A stretch of 51,410 nt of DNA from Saprospiraceae bacterium (GTDB lineage Bacteria; Bacteroidota; Bacteroidia; Chitinophagales; Saprospiraceae). Location: positions 1 to 51,410 of the forward strand of contig JAEUUS010000013.1 of the NCBI GenBank assembly GCA_016787545.1, written 5' to 3'. The notes under the pieces are model-generated. The model saw only the letters and a list, made by a program, of their open reading frames with translations. It had not been told where the DNA came from and searched no databases. This document shows positions 9,901 to 17,739 of the stretch, piece by piece (the first letter of the stretch is position 1; each line of letters starts with the position of its first letter). A program made the translations under genes and the position numbers.

Positions 9901-11964
9901 GTCGATAACAGAAATTACTTGTGTGGCAGTTTGTGTATTGCCGCATTCATCTGTTGCTGTGAAAGTACGTACAATGTTGTAGGTGTAATGCCCGCAAACG
10001 CCAGGATCCGGATTCTGAAAAGATTGAGTAGTGGTAGTAATAGAAACAACCGGGCTGCACACGTCTGTTGCCATGATGTTTATGCCCATCACCGGAACAA
10101 GCGGTAACATAAAGGTATCGCAGCGGAAGGTTAGTGGACCCGGAACCAGCGTAAATACCGGTTTGGTGGTGTCGCGTACAAAAATGTTTTGTACCATATT
10201 GGTTACGTTCCCGCAATCATCGGTAGCCGTCCAGGTCGTTTCCACCGTATAGGAGCCATCACAAATACTGTCTTTATACACCCTGGCAAAGGTAATGGCT
10301 ACGTTAGCATCACAATTATCTGTCACAGTTGCTGCCGGCACATTAGGCAATGGGTTTGGGCAATACACGGTGATATCCGGTTGGAGTCCGGTAAACACCG
10401 GCTTTAGTGTATCAAAAATACTCCAGCGAAGCGTAATGGTATTGGAATTATTACAGTCATCCGTTGCTTTAAAAGTTATGTCTGTGTACCAGCTGCAATT
10501 ATTTGCCTGAACGGTTGGGTATGGCCCTGAGTTGAAGATACCATCGCCGGTTTGCCCGGTGGAGGTAACAAAAGTAAAGTTGGTCCAGGTGAACCCTGAG
10601 CAATCATCCGTTACTATAGCATTACCGTGTGCATTGATCCAGGATTGCAAGGAGGTTTGATCATTACCTCCACCGCATTGTTCGGCTACATTGATACCCG
10701 TAATGGTTGGCGCAAGTGTATCGATTGCCCCAAAGTCGGCATCTCCCATGGCCGTTTCATTCCCACAGGCATCTTTCACAAAGAAATTGACGGTAATTTT
10801 GGCATGAACTTTCTGGTAGCTTTTGGTGCCAATAAACCGGGTGTTGCAACCACTCGCAAAATTAGCCTGAAAGGCGGCTACTACCTGAGCTGAGTCCACA
10901 ACTGTGGTTCCGATTTTCATCGAATAGGACAGCGGTCCCGAGCAGGTATCCTTTGCCTGGGTATATCCTTTTTTGTTGATCCACTCGCCTAATTTGACAA
11001 ACTCATTATCGGTCTTGGAGCAATAGGCTACCGTATCCTTAGGTGGGATAATCACGACCGGACCAGCATTATCGGAGGTAGTGAAGACTACGTCAACATT
11101 CAGCTGGAACATGCAGTTGTCAACAGCCTTAAACCGCACCGTCAGCGGCGCCTTACATCCTGGCGGGAAAGTCGCTGGACCGTTATTACTCAGCGAAAAT
11201 ATCCCGGAAGGGTCTGTAGCACTAAAAATGGCAGTCTGGGCGGCAAGCCAGGCCGGATAAGCCGAAGCTAATTGTTCACAAGGAGCCGAACCATCCTGAG
11301 GATAACCCGTAATTAAAGGAGGAAGTGAATCCTTGTAAATGATGATGGTTTGGGTAAAAACAGAAGTGTTGTTGTTGGCATCAGTTGCCTTCCAGGTTCT
11401 GGTAAAGGTTCCAGATTGGCATAAAGGTGGCGGAGTGGTCTGGTAAAAAGTATCATTCACCACAGGCGTACAATTGTCCATCACAGGCAGAGCCACTTGC
11501 GGTGGAACCGCTGCGCTGGAACTGAACTCAAGGGTATCCAGCACGCCGGTCAGGTCGAAAGCAGGAGGCAGGTTATCCACGAAATTGATGAAATACTCGT
11601 AGGTATTAGAATGTCCCTGATCATCTGCTACATCCCAGAAAACATGGGCTACGGAGCCGGCCGTGAACAATCCGTTGTACGTAAAGCCCGATAAAACGGG
11701 ATTGAACTGCGACAGGATGATATTGGCGCCAACGGTTGAGGATACTACCGGATTGGGCACATTGCCTTGCAGCATGGATGTGCAACCCTGATCAACATAA
11801 AGGGTGGTAGGACCGTTGTAGCTGAAATTAAAAAACGCCGGCTGTGCCAGAAGCCATGCCGTTGGGAGTAAAAAAAGACAAAGACCTGCAATCCAAGACT
11901 TTGCCCGCATAGGGTTGCGTAACCGGTTTGTCATACGGACGGGTTGGGTTTCATAGGGCGGCAT
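3991..11964 (-). CDS. Giant secreted adhesin with HYR/Ig-like repeats and CHU_C sorting domain
   Basis: 2657 residues with a signal peptide around residues 19-41 (ending LLAQ). Met19 (11910) or Met11 (11934) are alternative starts; the AT-rich DNA begins just upstream of 11964. The N-terminal 1400 residues hold many HYR-like modules with recurring VTDNC/ATDxCGN motifs and paired cysteines. Residues about 1450-2300 are PKD/Ig-like modules (patterns such as PVCEGG, YxWTGP, NSVTVTV). A cadherin/VCBS-like module (about 2465-2560, NDDLPDN, GNDVLTYRICN) precedes the C-terminal CHU_C domain (ITPNSDGFNDLFKI to GTYFFRIKLD, 2565-2657), the type B sorting signal for T9SS. It is probably displayed on or released from the surface for adhesion or gliding. 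The sprF-like gene follows by 14 bp. Confidence 0.93.
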   Translation of the reverse strand: MPPYETQPVRMTNRLRNPMRAKSWIAGLCLFLLPTAWLLAQPAFFNFSYNGPTTLYVDQGCTSMLQGNVPNPVVSSTVGANIILSQFNPVLSGFTYNGLFTAGSVAHVFWDVADDQGHSNTYEYFINFVDNLPPAFDLTGVLDTLEFSSSAAVPPQVALPVMDNCTPVVNDTFYQTTPPPLCQSGTFTRTWKATDANNNTSVFTQTIIIYKDSLPPLITGYPQDGSAPCEQLASAYPAWLAAQTAIFSATDPSGIFSLSNNGPATFPPGCKAPLTVRFKAVDNCMFQLNVDVVFTTSDNAGPVVIIPPKDTVAYCSKTDNEFVKLGEWINKKGYTQAKDTCSGPLSYSMKIGTTVVDSAQVVAAFQANFASGCNTRFIGTKSYQKVHAKITVNFFVKDACGNETAMGDADFGAIDTLAPTITGINVAEQCGGGNDQTSLQSWINAHGNAIVTDDCSGFTWTNFTFVTSTGQTGDGIFNSGPYPTVQANNCSWYTDITFKATDDCNNSNTITLRWSIFDTLKPVFTGLQPDITVYCPNPLPNVPAATVTDNCDANVAITFARVYKDSICDGSYTVETTWTATDDCGNVTNMVQNIFVRDTTKPVFTLVPGPLTFRCDTFMLPLVPVMGINIMATDVCSPVVSITTTTQSFQNPDPGVCGHYTYNIVRTFTATDECGNTQTATQVISVIDNLGPVPGGVLDTTALCSALTPFPAPAPLAVDACSGPTDPPVSSGQTIDPGPCADQYTIRVHWSAEDVCGNKTPFDQLVHVVDTVAPQLLSVPANITVECNAIPAPPANAALNAQDNCLGPVSIILTETEIRNPDTTSCEHWTDYIVKREWTATDQCGNARTYTQLIQIEDTTPPEIIPQQPLVLENDPGICGAEILIPGPMSVTDVCSSQGEFVLLSDLKPLVASGPGSPFVVPVAAMTFSLSTTKTPPFSPAVGAVTLKAIIENADAEGATEDFNVFDENGNLLGTADTDSQCGDKTTNFVLSPIQVNKWLTDGTATFSMVPNGSGPTACNPICPNGKVTAQLSYARESSDVPILLQYSVDGGPQQNYPPSLPELLGTGVHTIVYTATDCVGNSSTASMQITVNDTEPPSLAAPANITVFTGQNNCDGVVMLPFPAITENCAMSASFSLASAVLPLHFANDPDLGIIASDITVQLSGLIPNAVGNGILRIRHKGDNAGAGEFFNVYDEQGNPLGSTTQGAMANECIGFWETAIPVSAANINAWASNPPFGSTSFYLETNRDTNSIGSCGPLLPNGTDGVSQVQVVLEYSYAIVNYSIKNAANQVVSTGSITGNITKDTLSAGNYNVMYQATDNAGLVGMTSFSVTVRDTVKPKALCLSAYILQVDPSGAPDTIKPFQINNGSFDNCTPTPNLTYSVSPNIFTCSQAGMSPMVTLSVTDTSENSSTCKTVIGIFNEPPSPSFTPVCENGILQVFTNPPSPGPYFYTWKGLNNNFFYSGLNANPVVDSTAMAIHNDTYCVTITGAGGCTSSACIQVQLAILSVTPTLNAIPTSYCPGQNVQLSTGTYLGQNVSYQWLQDVNGTPTEISETFVNNFTVNNLAPGTHTFYVKVFANGCATALSNSITITMHPTPPADAVPEMQLKCEGDALSLQSLTPPTGGLTYFWTGPPGSGFTSTDQNPVVPNIMIASQHAGKYILVTQQNGCFSVPDTVMVSINNKPAKPILGGNVNACAGQNVTLVCSNHPNAAQYLWNIPTPSGPVNINTTTNSLLIPGVTNQNEGCYSVEVFANGCFSNQSDPICLDVHDIPMVTANASPSICKDSLLQLSATFSSEVPLTWCWTFPNGSQHFTQNITVPNGSSGIYQVVGKTSYGCADTSTVQVTNVTPPAIGSISNNAPVCCDGTTDAVLMASITSPNTPYTYLWTGPPTFGTSTLANPVIPDVCTPFNGQYTLVVKDSFGCPSLPATTEINIQAPPVTPSLSVTQQPVCAGATITLTIGNPTPGVSYLWNRPGNLPDTTTLVPTLVIPNAQTWHSGNYTVMAISANALCQSGISNSVTVTVNPIPPTPVISSSSPVCEGGVLNLYSNTIPMVSYFWTGPAGFISMAEDPTRSPVTQNMAGEYKLHVEALGCISGETSLMVTVVHTPVTPVIAPPPPAICVDAPFSIFLNIANPVSGMEYTWEDAASGIVLQGPSTINTLSLNEPQVLALGPGSHSFRVVASTPDTPYCRSIYSNVVTVRFDTIPEGVNAFAGLNHPACNSTPIVLNALPNPLPGMVNGLWSQIGTPVVAIDNAGSPVASFLSTDTATTYTFVWSLSNGECRNFSRDTVEIMAQFPEVADAGEDQYVCDPSNIQLHATQGVNTPGAWTQWQPGLGIQIDNVLDPNSTISGNIGLGQNFVFYWVISNPGCGVSSDPVTIYVYSGKPQTSSNQFICSNDDCTVLTVSPLAPFETGEWTCLNNPMVTYTNRFNDTTTVCGLVGGSNIFVWTVNRDSCDLNSNKDTLEVYYEIFPTAFVDNVSVNFGSSAQFNVLSNDDLPDNFTVVITTHPVNGTIVENPATGVYVYRPNSGFTGNDVLTYRICNTQCPDACSIANVNFSVGGAPECFIPTIITPNSDGFNDLFKIPDQCTLGEGAANLEVTIFNQWGDVVFHAKPYLNDWGGTYNNEELPAGTYFFRIKLDSNTEPRTGFLLIQR

Positions 11965-12049
11965 GCACCCTATTTAGTTCTAATTAGTTTCAATGGCAAC
12001 AGTATTGGGGAACTGCAACCAAAGGGGATTATTGGGATTAAAAAACGAG

Positions 12050-13552
12050 TTATCTGCCAGATTGCAAGGCTTTGAGCCTTGTTACAGTTTCTTCCCTGCC
12101 AAGGAGCTCTGCCATCTCAAATACAGCAGGACCTTTCATGGTTCCTGCCAGCGCTATACGGAGCAACGGCAGGATATCGCCAGGCTTAAGTTGCTTTTCC
12201 TGAATAAATAGTTTCACCGATTCTTCTAATGCCGGCGCATTAAAGTGTTCAAAAGTAGCAACTTTCCTAGTCAACTCAGCAAAAACTGATGGTATGTCGC
12301 CATTCCATCGTTTTTGCAGGGTTTCTTCATCATAAGTTTTTACCGGTTCAAAGAGGTAGTACCCTGTTTCGACAAAATCTTGCAAAAAGGTAACACGTTC
12401 CTTCATTAAGCCAACTGCTTTGCTCAGGTATTCATCGGATACCTGATATCCTTTTGCAGCCGCTATTGGTCTGACCATTGACGCCAACGAAACATTATCT
12501 TTTGCGTGTATGTATTTCTGATTGAACGACTTAGCTTTTTCATAGTCAAATCGAGCGCCACTTTTTCCGATATGTTCAATGGAGAATGACTTTATCAATT
12601 CTTCTCTGGAAAAAATTTCCTGATCACCACCAGGATGCCATCCCAGCAGGGCTAAAAAGTTAACAACCGCCTCAGGCAAAAAACCGGCCTCTCTGAAGCC
12701 TTCAAAGCTGTCGTCTTCCGTTTCACCTTTCCAGCTAAGCGGAAATACCGGCATACCAAACTTCGCACCATCGCGTTTGCTTAGCTTGCCGTTTCCAACC
12801 GGCTTCATAATCAGTGGCAGGTGACTGAACTTGGGCATGGTATCCTGCCAGCCAAATCCCTCGTACAACAACACGTGGTGGGCAGTACTGGGTAACCATT
12901 CCTCCCCACGAATGACGTGGGTGATCCGCATCAAATGATCGTCAACAATATTTGCCAGGTGATACGTTGGCATTCCGTCTGCCTTTAAGAGTACTTTGTC
13001 GTCCAATTCGCTGCTCTCGAATACGACTTCCCCCCGGATCAAATCCTGGATGATTATGCTTCGACCTGGCATCACTTTCAATCTGACCACAAAAGGATCG
13101 CCCTGGCTGATGCGTTGCTGAACAACAGCATGCTCCAGCACAAGGCCATTATTCAATCCATCACGCGTGAGGTGGTTATAGGTAAAATGTTCTTCGGCCT
13201 GCCTGCGTTCTTCCAATTCGATCGGTGTATCAAAGGCGTAGTAGGCATGGCCGCGCGCTACCAGATCATGTGCATATTTCTGGTAAATCTCCTTGCGGTC
13301 GCTTTGCCGGTATGGTCCATCATTGCCACCAAATCCTACCCCCTCATCCGGAACAAGACCTACCCATTTGAGGGCTTCAATGATATAATCTTCTGCGCCT
13401 GGCACATACCGCCCCTGGTCTGTGTCTTCAATACGAAGAATAAACGTTCCGCCTTGCTGGCGGGCAAAGAGATAATTGTATAATGCCGTGCGCACGCCTC
13501 CAATATGAAGCGCACCGGTTGGGGAAGGAGCAAAACGTACCCTGACTGCCAT
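12050..13552 (-). CDS. gltX: Glutamyl-tRNA synthetase
   Basis: 500-residue class I aminoacyl-tRNA synthetase that charges tRNA-Glu with glutamate in the cytoplasm. The start MAVRVRFAPSPTGALHIGG carries the HIGH motif as HIGG at residues 16-19. RIEDTDQ follows, and the KMSKS loop is present as KLSKR near residue 257. The length is normal for bacterial GltX. The C-terminal anticodon-binding part is helical and complete. The gene is 85 bp upstream of the adhesin gene on the same strand, but the functions are unrelated. The region upstream is shared with the divergent deacetylase gene. The ATG at 13552 is the only sensible start. Confidence 0.97.
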   Translation of the reverse strand: MAVRVRFAPSPTGALHIGGVRTALYNYLFARQQGGTFILRIEDTDQGRYVPGAEDYIIEALKWVGLVPDEGVGFGGNDGPYRQSDRKEIYQKYAHDLVARGHAYYAFDTPIELEERRQAEEHFTYNHLTRDGLNNGLVLEHAVVQQRISQGDPFVVRLKVMPGRSIIIQDLIRGEVVFESSELDDKVLLKADGMPTYHLANIVDDHLMRITHVIRGEEWLPSTAHHVLLYEGFGWQDTMPKFSHLPLIMKPVGNGKLSKRDGAKFGMPVFPLSWKGETEDDSFEGFREAGFLPEAVVNFLALLGWHPGGDQEIFSREELIKSFSIEHIGKSGARFDYEKAKSFNQKYIHAKDNVSLASMVRPIAAAKGYQVSDEYLSKAVGLMKERVTFLQDFVETGYYLFEPVKTYDEETLQKRWNGDIPSVFAELTRKVATFEHFNAPALEESVKLFIQEKQLKPGDILPLLRIALAGTMKGPAVFEMAELLGREETVTRLKALQSGR

Positions 13553-13783
13553 TAATGTGTAAGCTGTATAATCGGAAATGGCTCTTTACCATTCTCCGTG
13601 GTTCAAATGAAAAAATACTTTAAAGCGCACAAATCAGATTGTGAAACAGTTCAGTCCAGAATGTCTGGACCGCTCAGCCTGTGAACAGGGCGCAAAAATA
13701 ACAGTTTTCTGTCAGGAAAAACCCAGAGTTGCCAACATGTCGGATTCTGGCACTAAAAAGTGCAAATTTTCGCAATATTACCC

Positions 13784-13791
13784 TAACTTTG
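13784..13791 (+). promoter_or_regulatory. Promoter -7 element (TAACTTTG)
   Basis: Exact match to TAnnTTTG, 34 bp upstream of the deacetylase start codon in the gltX/deacetylase divergent gap. No matching TTG was found 17-23 bp further upstream, so only the -7 part is supported. Confidence 0.4.
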
Positions 13792-13825
13792 CCTGCAGAA
13801 ACTCCAACACCCTACCACTCAGCGC

Positions 13826-14440
13826 ATGTTTTTTGCCAAAACCCCATTGGTTGTTAAAGCGTTGTTGCCACAATATGTCTGGCACATTCCCACTGAAGAT
13901 AAGGTACTCTATCTTACTTTCGACGATGGCCCAGTGCCCGAAGCTACCCCCTGGGTACTTGATTTACTGTTACATTATGGTGCTAAAGCCACTTTTTTTT
14001 GTGTGGGTGATAATGTCCGCAAGCATCCGGAGATATTTGAGCGTATTTTGCAGGACGGCCACGCGGTGGGCAATCATACCTACAACCATTTGAATGGCTG
14101 GAAAACACAAACCTTTGATTACCTTAAAAATGTTCAGCGTTGCCGGCAAATGGTATCGAGTCCGCTTTTCCGGCCGCCGTATGGCGCTTTGCGCCCCTCG
14201 CAAACCAGAACGCTCAAATCCAGATATCGCATCGTTATGTGGGATGTGTTAAGCGGCGATTACGACCCTGAAATCACACCTGAACAATGCCTGGAAAACG
14301 TTTTAGTGAATATTCAACCTGGTTCAATTGTGCTGTTTCACGACAGTCTGAAAGCGGAAACCCGGATGCGATATGCCCTTCCTAAAGTATTGGAACAACT
14401 CGGGCGGGAAGGCTGGACCTTCAGGGCATTGGAAAACTAA
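13826..14440 (+). CDS. Polysaccharide deacetylase family protein (NodB domain)
   Basis: 204 residues made almost entirely of one NodB/carbohydrate esterase 4 domain. Motif 1 is TFDDGP with Asp33/Asp34. Motif 2 is H-T-Y-N-H with metal-binding His84/His88. Motif 3 is RPPYG (116-120). Then come W139-D140 and a late LFHDS with the catalytic His. All residues needed for metal-dependent N- or O-deacetylation are present. There is no signal peptide or clear membrane segment; the N-terminus (MFFAKTPLVVKALLPQYVW) looks like a short amphipathic helix. The substrate is unknown (peptidoglycan, chitooligosaccharide or another glycan). Its stop codon lies 5 bp from that of the convergent hydrolase gene. 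Confidence 0.92.
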   Translation: MFFAKTPLVVKALLPQYVWHIPTEDKVLYLTFDDGPVPEATPWVLDLLLHYGAKATFFCVGDNVRKHPEIFERILQDGHAVGNHTYNHLNGWKTQTFDYLKNVQRCRQMVSSPLFRPPYGALRPSQTRTLKSRYRIVMWDVLSGDYDPEITPEQCLENVLVNIQPGSIVLFHDSLKAETRMRYALPKVLEQLGREGWTFRALEN

Positions 14441-14445
14441 GGCCT

Positions 14446-15309
14446 TTAACGCATTTCCAGCAACAATTTTTTGACTGTATCCGGCTGGGTCCAAAGCACA
14501 AAATGATCTCCTTTTTCAAAGGTTTTATCCCGCAAATCCGGACAATTTATCAGCATCCGGTGCGCAAAATCCACATTGGCGTATGGCACCAATCGGTCGT
14601 TTCGGGCATGAATCAGCATGACCGGACAACGAATTTGTTGCCAGCCAGGCTCCATCAGTTCCAGTTCTTTTTCCAACGGAATAATTTCCGCATTACTAGT
14701 CCATAATGCCTTGGGAGTCAGCCATTTTAAAGGCGCCTTATCCACTGCCTTTTGCCACCAGGGATGTTCTTCCTGTTCCGGATCAATAGACCCGCCAAGA
14801 AAAATTAAACCAGCGGTTTGATCAGGAAAATCCATGGCAAAACGCGCTACTACCGGCGCCCCAAGCGAATGCCCGGCCAATATTACTTTCTGGTCAGGTG
14901 CAAAAGCATCCACAATTGCCTTCACTGCAAGTGCCTGCTCCTGCATGGAAGGTTCTGGCCGTCCAAAGCCTTCTGTGTAGCCAAAGCCCGGTCGATCCAG
15001 TGCCACCATTCGGAAGGCAGAAGCCATACTTATATCAGCCAGGTATTCCAGAAAAGCATCCGACGAGCCTGGCGAGCCATGCACCAGCACTAAACAGGGT
15101 AATGAATCTGATGTGGATACTCCAACGGCATGAATCCGTCTGCCAGACGGAACATTTACATCCAAAAAAAGTGGCTCAAGTGCGGGCGATTTTTCCCGCA
15201 TTTTTCGTTTCCAACCCGCATCTGAAGTACACATTGACAAGCATCCAAGCTGGACTGCAGTGAGCCAGATGAATAATAATATGGCAAAGATGTACCACAT
15301 TCGACGCAT
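14446..15309 (-). CDS. Alpha/beta hydrolase, membrane-anchored or exported
   Basis: 287 residues. A hydrophobic N-terminal segment (6-22) is followed by LGCLSMC, so the protein is either a lipoprotein or membrane-tethered. The hydrolase core has the oxyanion motif HGSPG (77-81), the nucleophile elbow GHSLG with Ser148, an acid at Asp238 (HARNDRLVP) and His269 (KGDHFVLW). The triad is complete. The substrate cannot be told from the sequence; such proteins are usually esterases or lipases. The gene starts 16 bp after the end of htpG on the same strand, so the two are probably cotranscribed. Met4 is a possible alternative start. Confidence 0.85.
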   Translation of the reverse strand: MRRMWYIFAILLFIWLTAVQLGCLSMCTSDAGWKRKMREKSPALEPLFLDVNVPSGRRIHAVGVSTSDSLPCLVLVHGSPGSSDAFLEYLADISMASAFRMVALDRPGFGYTEGFGRPEPSMQEQALAVKAIVDAFAPDQKVILAGHSLGAPVVARFAMDFPDQTAGLIFLGGSIDPEQEEHPWWQKAVDKAPLKWLTPKALWTSNAEIIPLEKELELMEPGWQQIRCPVMLIHARNDRLVPYANVDFAHRMLINCPDLRDKTFEKGDHFVLWTQPDTVKKLLLEMR

Positions 15310-15325
15310 GACGGAAAATTGAGTG

Positions 15326-17206
15326 TTAAACCTTACCCAAGGTTTCCTTCACAAAACCGGTGAGCGCTTCACCACGCAACATCCCTTGTTGGAGGAGCGC
15401 GAGGTTGAGCAAATATTTGGCAAGACCTTGTTTTTCGGTTTCGTCTGTAGCTTTAAGCAACTTATGGATAAAAAGCGGATGGTTGGAATTAACCACTACC
15501 TCATAGGAGTCAGGCATATCACCCAGGCCGCCCATCCCGTGCATAGCCTGCATTTCCTTCATACGGCGCATAAATTCAGGCTTCACAATTTGAACCGGTT
15601 GTTCATCCGGGGAGAGCGCAGAAAGTTTCACGCTGGCTCCAGCCTGGCCATTAATGACTGTTTCAAAGACTCCTTTCAAGTCGCCCTGCTCAGTTTCTGA
15701 AAGTACAGATTCACGTTGTTCGTCCTTTTGTACCAACTGGTCGGCAGTAGCAGAATCTACCCGAACAAAGGTAAGTCCCAGTTCAGAGCGGTATTCTGCG
15801 TGTTGCATCCAATGGTTGTCTAAAACCGTGTCGAGTTTCAGTACATCATATCCACGGGCTTCTGCCGCAACAATTTGTGCGTGCTGCCCTTCCGGGTCGT
15901 TCGTATAAATGACCACCACTTTTTGGTGCTTGTCGGTCTGGTTCTCTTTGATTTTTTCCTTGTAATCGCTCAGCAAGGAAAACTCCGAACGCGTATTTTC
16001 CACCAACACAAAATTTTTGGCCCTTTCTTCAAATTTTTGATCGGAGATGATGCCATATTTGACAAAAATGCCAAGGTCACGCCATTTTTGTTCAAATCCG
16101 GGTCTGTCGTTTTTAAATAATTCGTGGAGTTTGTCCGCTACTTTTTTGGTGATATGCTCACTGATCTTTTTTACATTTCCATCTGCCTGCAGATAAGATC
16201 TGGACACATTCAACGGAATATCCGGGGAGTCAATCACGCCGTGGAGCAGCTGTAACCATTCCGGTACTATATCGCGCACATCATCCGTTACAAAAACCTG
16301 ATTGGAGTACAGGTGGATTTTGTTGCGTTGCAGCTCCATTGCGCTACCTCCTAGTTTGGGGAAATACAGCACCCCGGTCAGGTTAAACGGGAAGTCAATA
16401 TTCAAATGGATCCAGAACATTGGATCGCCGGCCATGGGGAAAAGCTGGCGATAGAAATTTTTATAATCGGTCTCATTCAGATCCGAAGGTTGTCTTTTCC
16501 AGATCGGGCGTGTTTCGTTGATAATATTGGGTACTTCTACCGCTTCTTCCTTTTTTTCTTCTCCATCTCCGGTTTCCACATATTCTGTTCTGGCGCCGAA
16601 TTGAATTGGAATGGGCAGGAAACGACAATATTTTTCAAGCAACCCTTCCAGCTTGTATTTTTCCAGAAAATCCTTGTTCTCCTCGTTGATATAAAGGATA
16701 ATATCAGTGCCACGCCCGGTTTTTTCCGGGGCAGGCTCAAGGGTGTAAGAAGGGTCGCCGGCGCAGCTCCAGCGAACAGCCGCAGCGCCTTCCTGCCAGG
16801 ATTTGGTAACTACCTCCACTTTATCTGCCACCATAAAAGCAGAATAAAAGCCCAGTCCGAAATGACCTATAATCCCGCTGTCTTTGTACTTCTCCAGAAA
16901 TTCTGTGGCACTGGAAAACGCTATTTGATTGAGGTATTTTAACACTTCCTCTTCGGTCATGCCAATTCCCTTGTCGCGAATAATGAGCCGATTTTGATCG
17001 GCTTCCTGTATGATTTCAATAGTTGTATCACCAATTTCGTGTTTCACCTCACCGCGTTGGGCAAGTACCTGAAGTTTGGTGGTGGCATCAACGGCGTTGG
17101 ATACGAGTTCCCGCAGAAAAATTTCATGATCTGAGTAGAGAAACTTTTTGATGATGGGAAAGATGTTCTCTGTTTGGACAGAAATAGTTCCGGTTTGCAT
17201 GGACAT
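15326..17206 (-). CDS. htpG: Molecular chaperone HtpG (Hsp90 family)
   Basis: 626 residues from the ATG at 17206 (MSMQTGTISVQTENIFPII). This start is preferred over an in-frame ATG 93 bp upstream because Hsp90 N-termini begin at this point and the extension has no homology-like features. The GHKL ATPase motifs are present: ELVSNAVDA, DKGIGM and GHFGLGFYSAFMVADKV. The middle-domain arginine is kept in LNVSRSYLQ. A short dimerisation domain ends the protein. It is an ATP-driven cytoplasmic chaperone for late folding of client proteins. An alpha/beta hydrolase gene follows after 16 bp. The 533-bp divergent gap toward aroC must hold its promoter. Confidence 0.96.
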   Translation of the reverse strand: MSMQTGTISVQTENIFPIIKKFLYSDHEIFLRELVSNAVDATTKLQVLAQRGEVKHEIGDTTIEIIQEADQNRLIIRDKGIGMTEEEVLKYLNQIAFSSATEFLEKYKDSGIIGHFGLGFYSAFMVADKVEVVTKSWQEGAAAVRWSCAGDPSYTLEPAPEKTGRGTDIILYINEENKDFLEKYKLEGLLEKYCRFLPIPIQFGARTEYVETGDGEEKKEEAVEVPNIINETRPIWKRQPSDLNETDYKNFYRQLFPMAGDPMFWIHLNIDFPFNLTGVLYFPKLGGSAMELQRNKIHLYSNQVFVTDDVRDIVPEWLQLLHGVIDSPDIPLNVSRSYLQADGNVKKISEHITKKVADKLHELFKNDRPGFEQKWRDLGIFVKYGIISDQKFEERAKNFVLVENTRSEFSLLSDYKEKIKENQTDKHQKVVVIYTNDPEGQHAQIVAAEARGYDVLKLDTVLDNHWMQHAEYRSELGLTFVRVDSATADQLVQKDEQRESVLSETEQGDLKGVFETVINGQAGASVKLSALSPDEQPVQIVKPEFMRRMKEMQAMHGMGGLGDMPDSYEVVVNSNHPLFIHKLLKATDETEKQGLAKYLLNLALLQQGMLRGEALTGFVKETLGKV

Positions 17207-17739
17207 AATTAAGTATGGATGGTTAATGTAATCCGCTTTTTCAAAGTGTGTGCCATTGCCTTCATGCTGCCAAAATGTCTGAATCTGACATTCAGCCATC
17301 TAAACAATTGATTATCAGTTAAATAACCATGAAATTGACCCCGGATGGCAATGGCCCTGAAGGAAATCAACCCAAAAAAATGTTGCACAATTGTTAATTA
17401 TGGCACAGAAGTTGCCTTTAGAAAGATACGAACGCTGCTGCCGCTGATTGAACGGAAGCGGTTCTGGAAAACGAGAACAAACGCTACAGAGATTAAGATC
17501 CTTGTGGTCTTAAGCCCGTGGGCGAGGGACCAGTCCATCTGGGGGGTAGGGCTGGTCTCCTCACCACAATTATCCTTCGGGGTGACGAGAGGCTGAATGT
17601 AAGTTCCCCCTTTATGCTTTTCGGTTCTTTTTTTCAAAACTCGGTTCTATAATCCATTCATCATCATCAGTGCAGCAGCAGGTGGCCTCCTTCTTGGCCT
17701 CCTGCTTTTTTTTTGGAACATTCCTCGTTCCTTTGCAGC
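17207..17739. other. htpG/aroC divergent intergenic region
   Basis: About 530 bp without a convincing protein gene. Near the htpG side, the minus strand has TTTG, then 20 bp, then CACACTTTG, which is a weak match to the Bacteroidota promoter. Positions about 17495-17640 hold nested complementary segments that may form a structured RNA (listed separately). A weak minus-strand frame at 17398-17637 has no recognisable family. Confidence 0.45.
17495..17640 (+). ncRNA. Possible structured RNA between htpG and aroC
   Basis: The stretch can form an outer helix TTGTGGT (17502-17508) / ACCACAA (17563-17569). Directly inside it is a second helix GAGGGACCAG (17524-17533) / CTGGTCTCCTC (17552-17562) with one bulge. 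A short GCC/GGC hairpin (17514-17523) bulges from the 5' side only. A further GGGG/CCCC pairing (about 17579-17610) and a run of seven T (about 17628-17634) follow. The shape, a long interrupted hairpin, resembles a 6S-like or leader RNA, but no family-specific sequence was recognised. The strand is assigned from the T run only. Confidence 0.25.

Noticed and set aside
17206-17299. Extended N-terminus of HtpG
   Set aside because: Hsp90 homologues begin at the MSMQTGTISVQ segment. The extension has no conserved features, so the ATG at 17206 was chosen.
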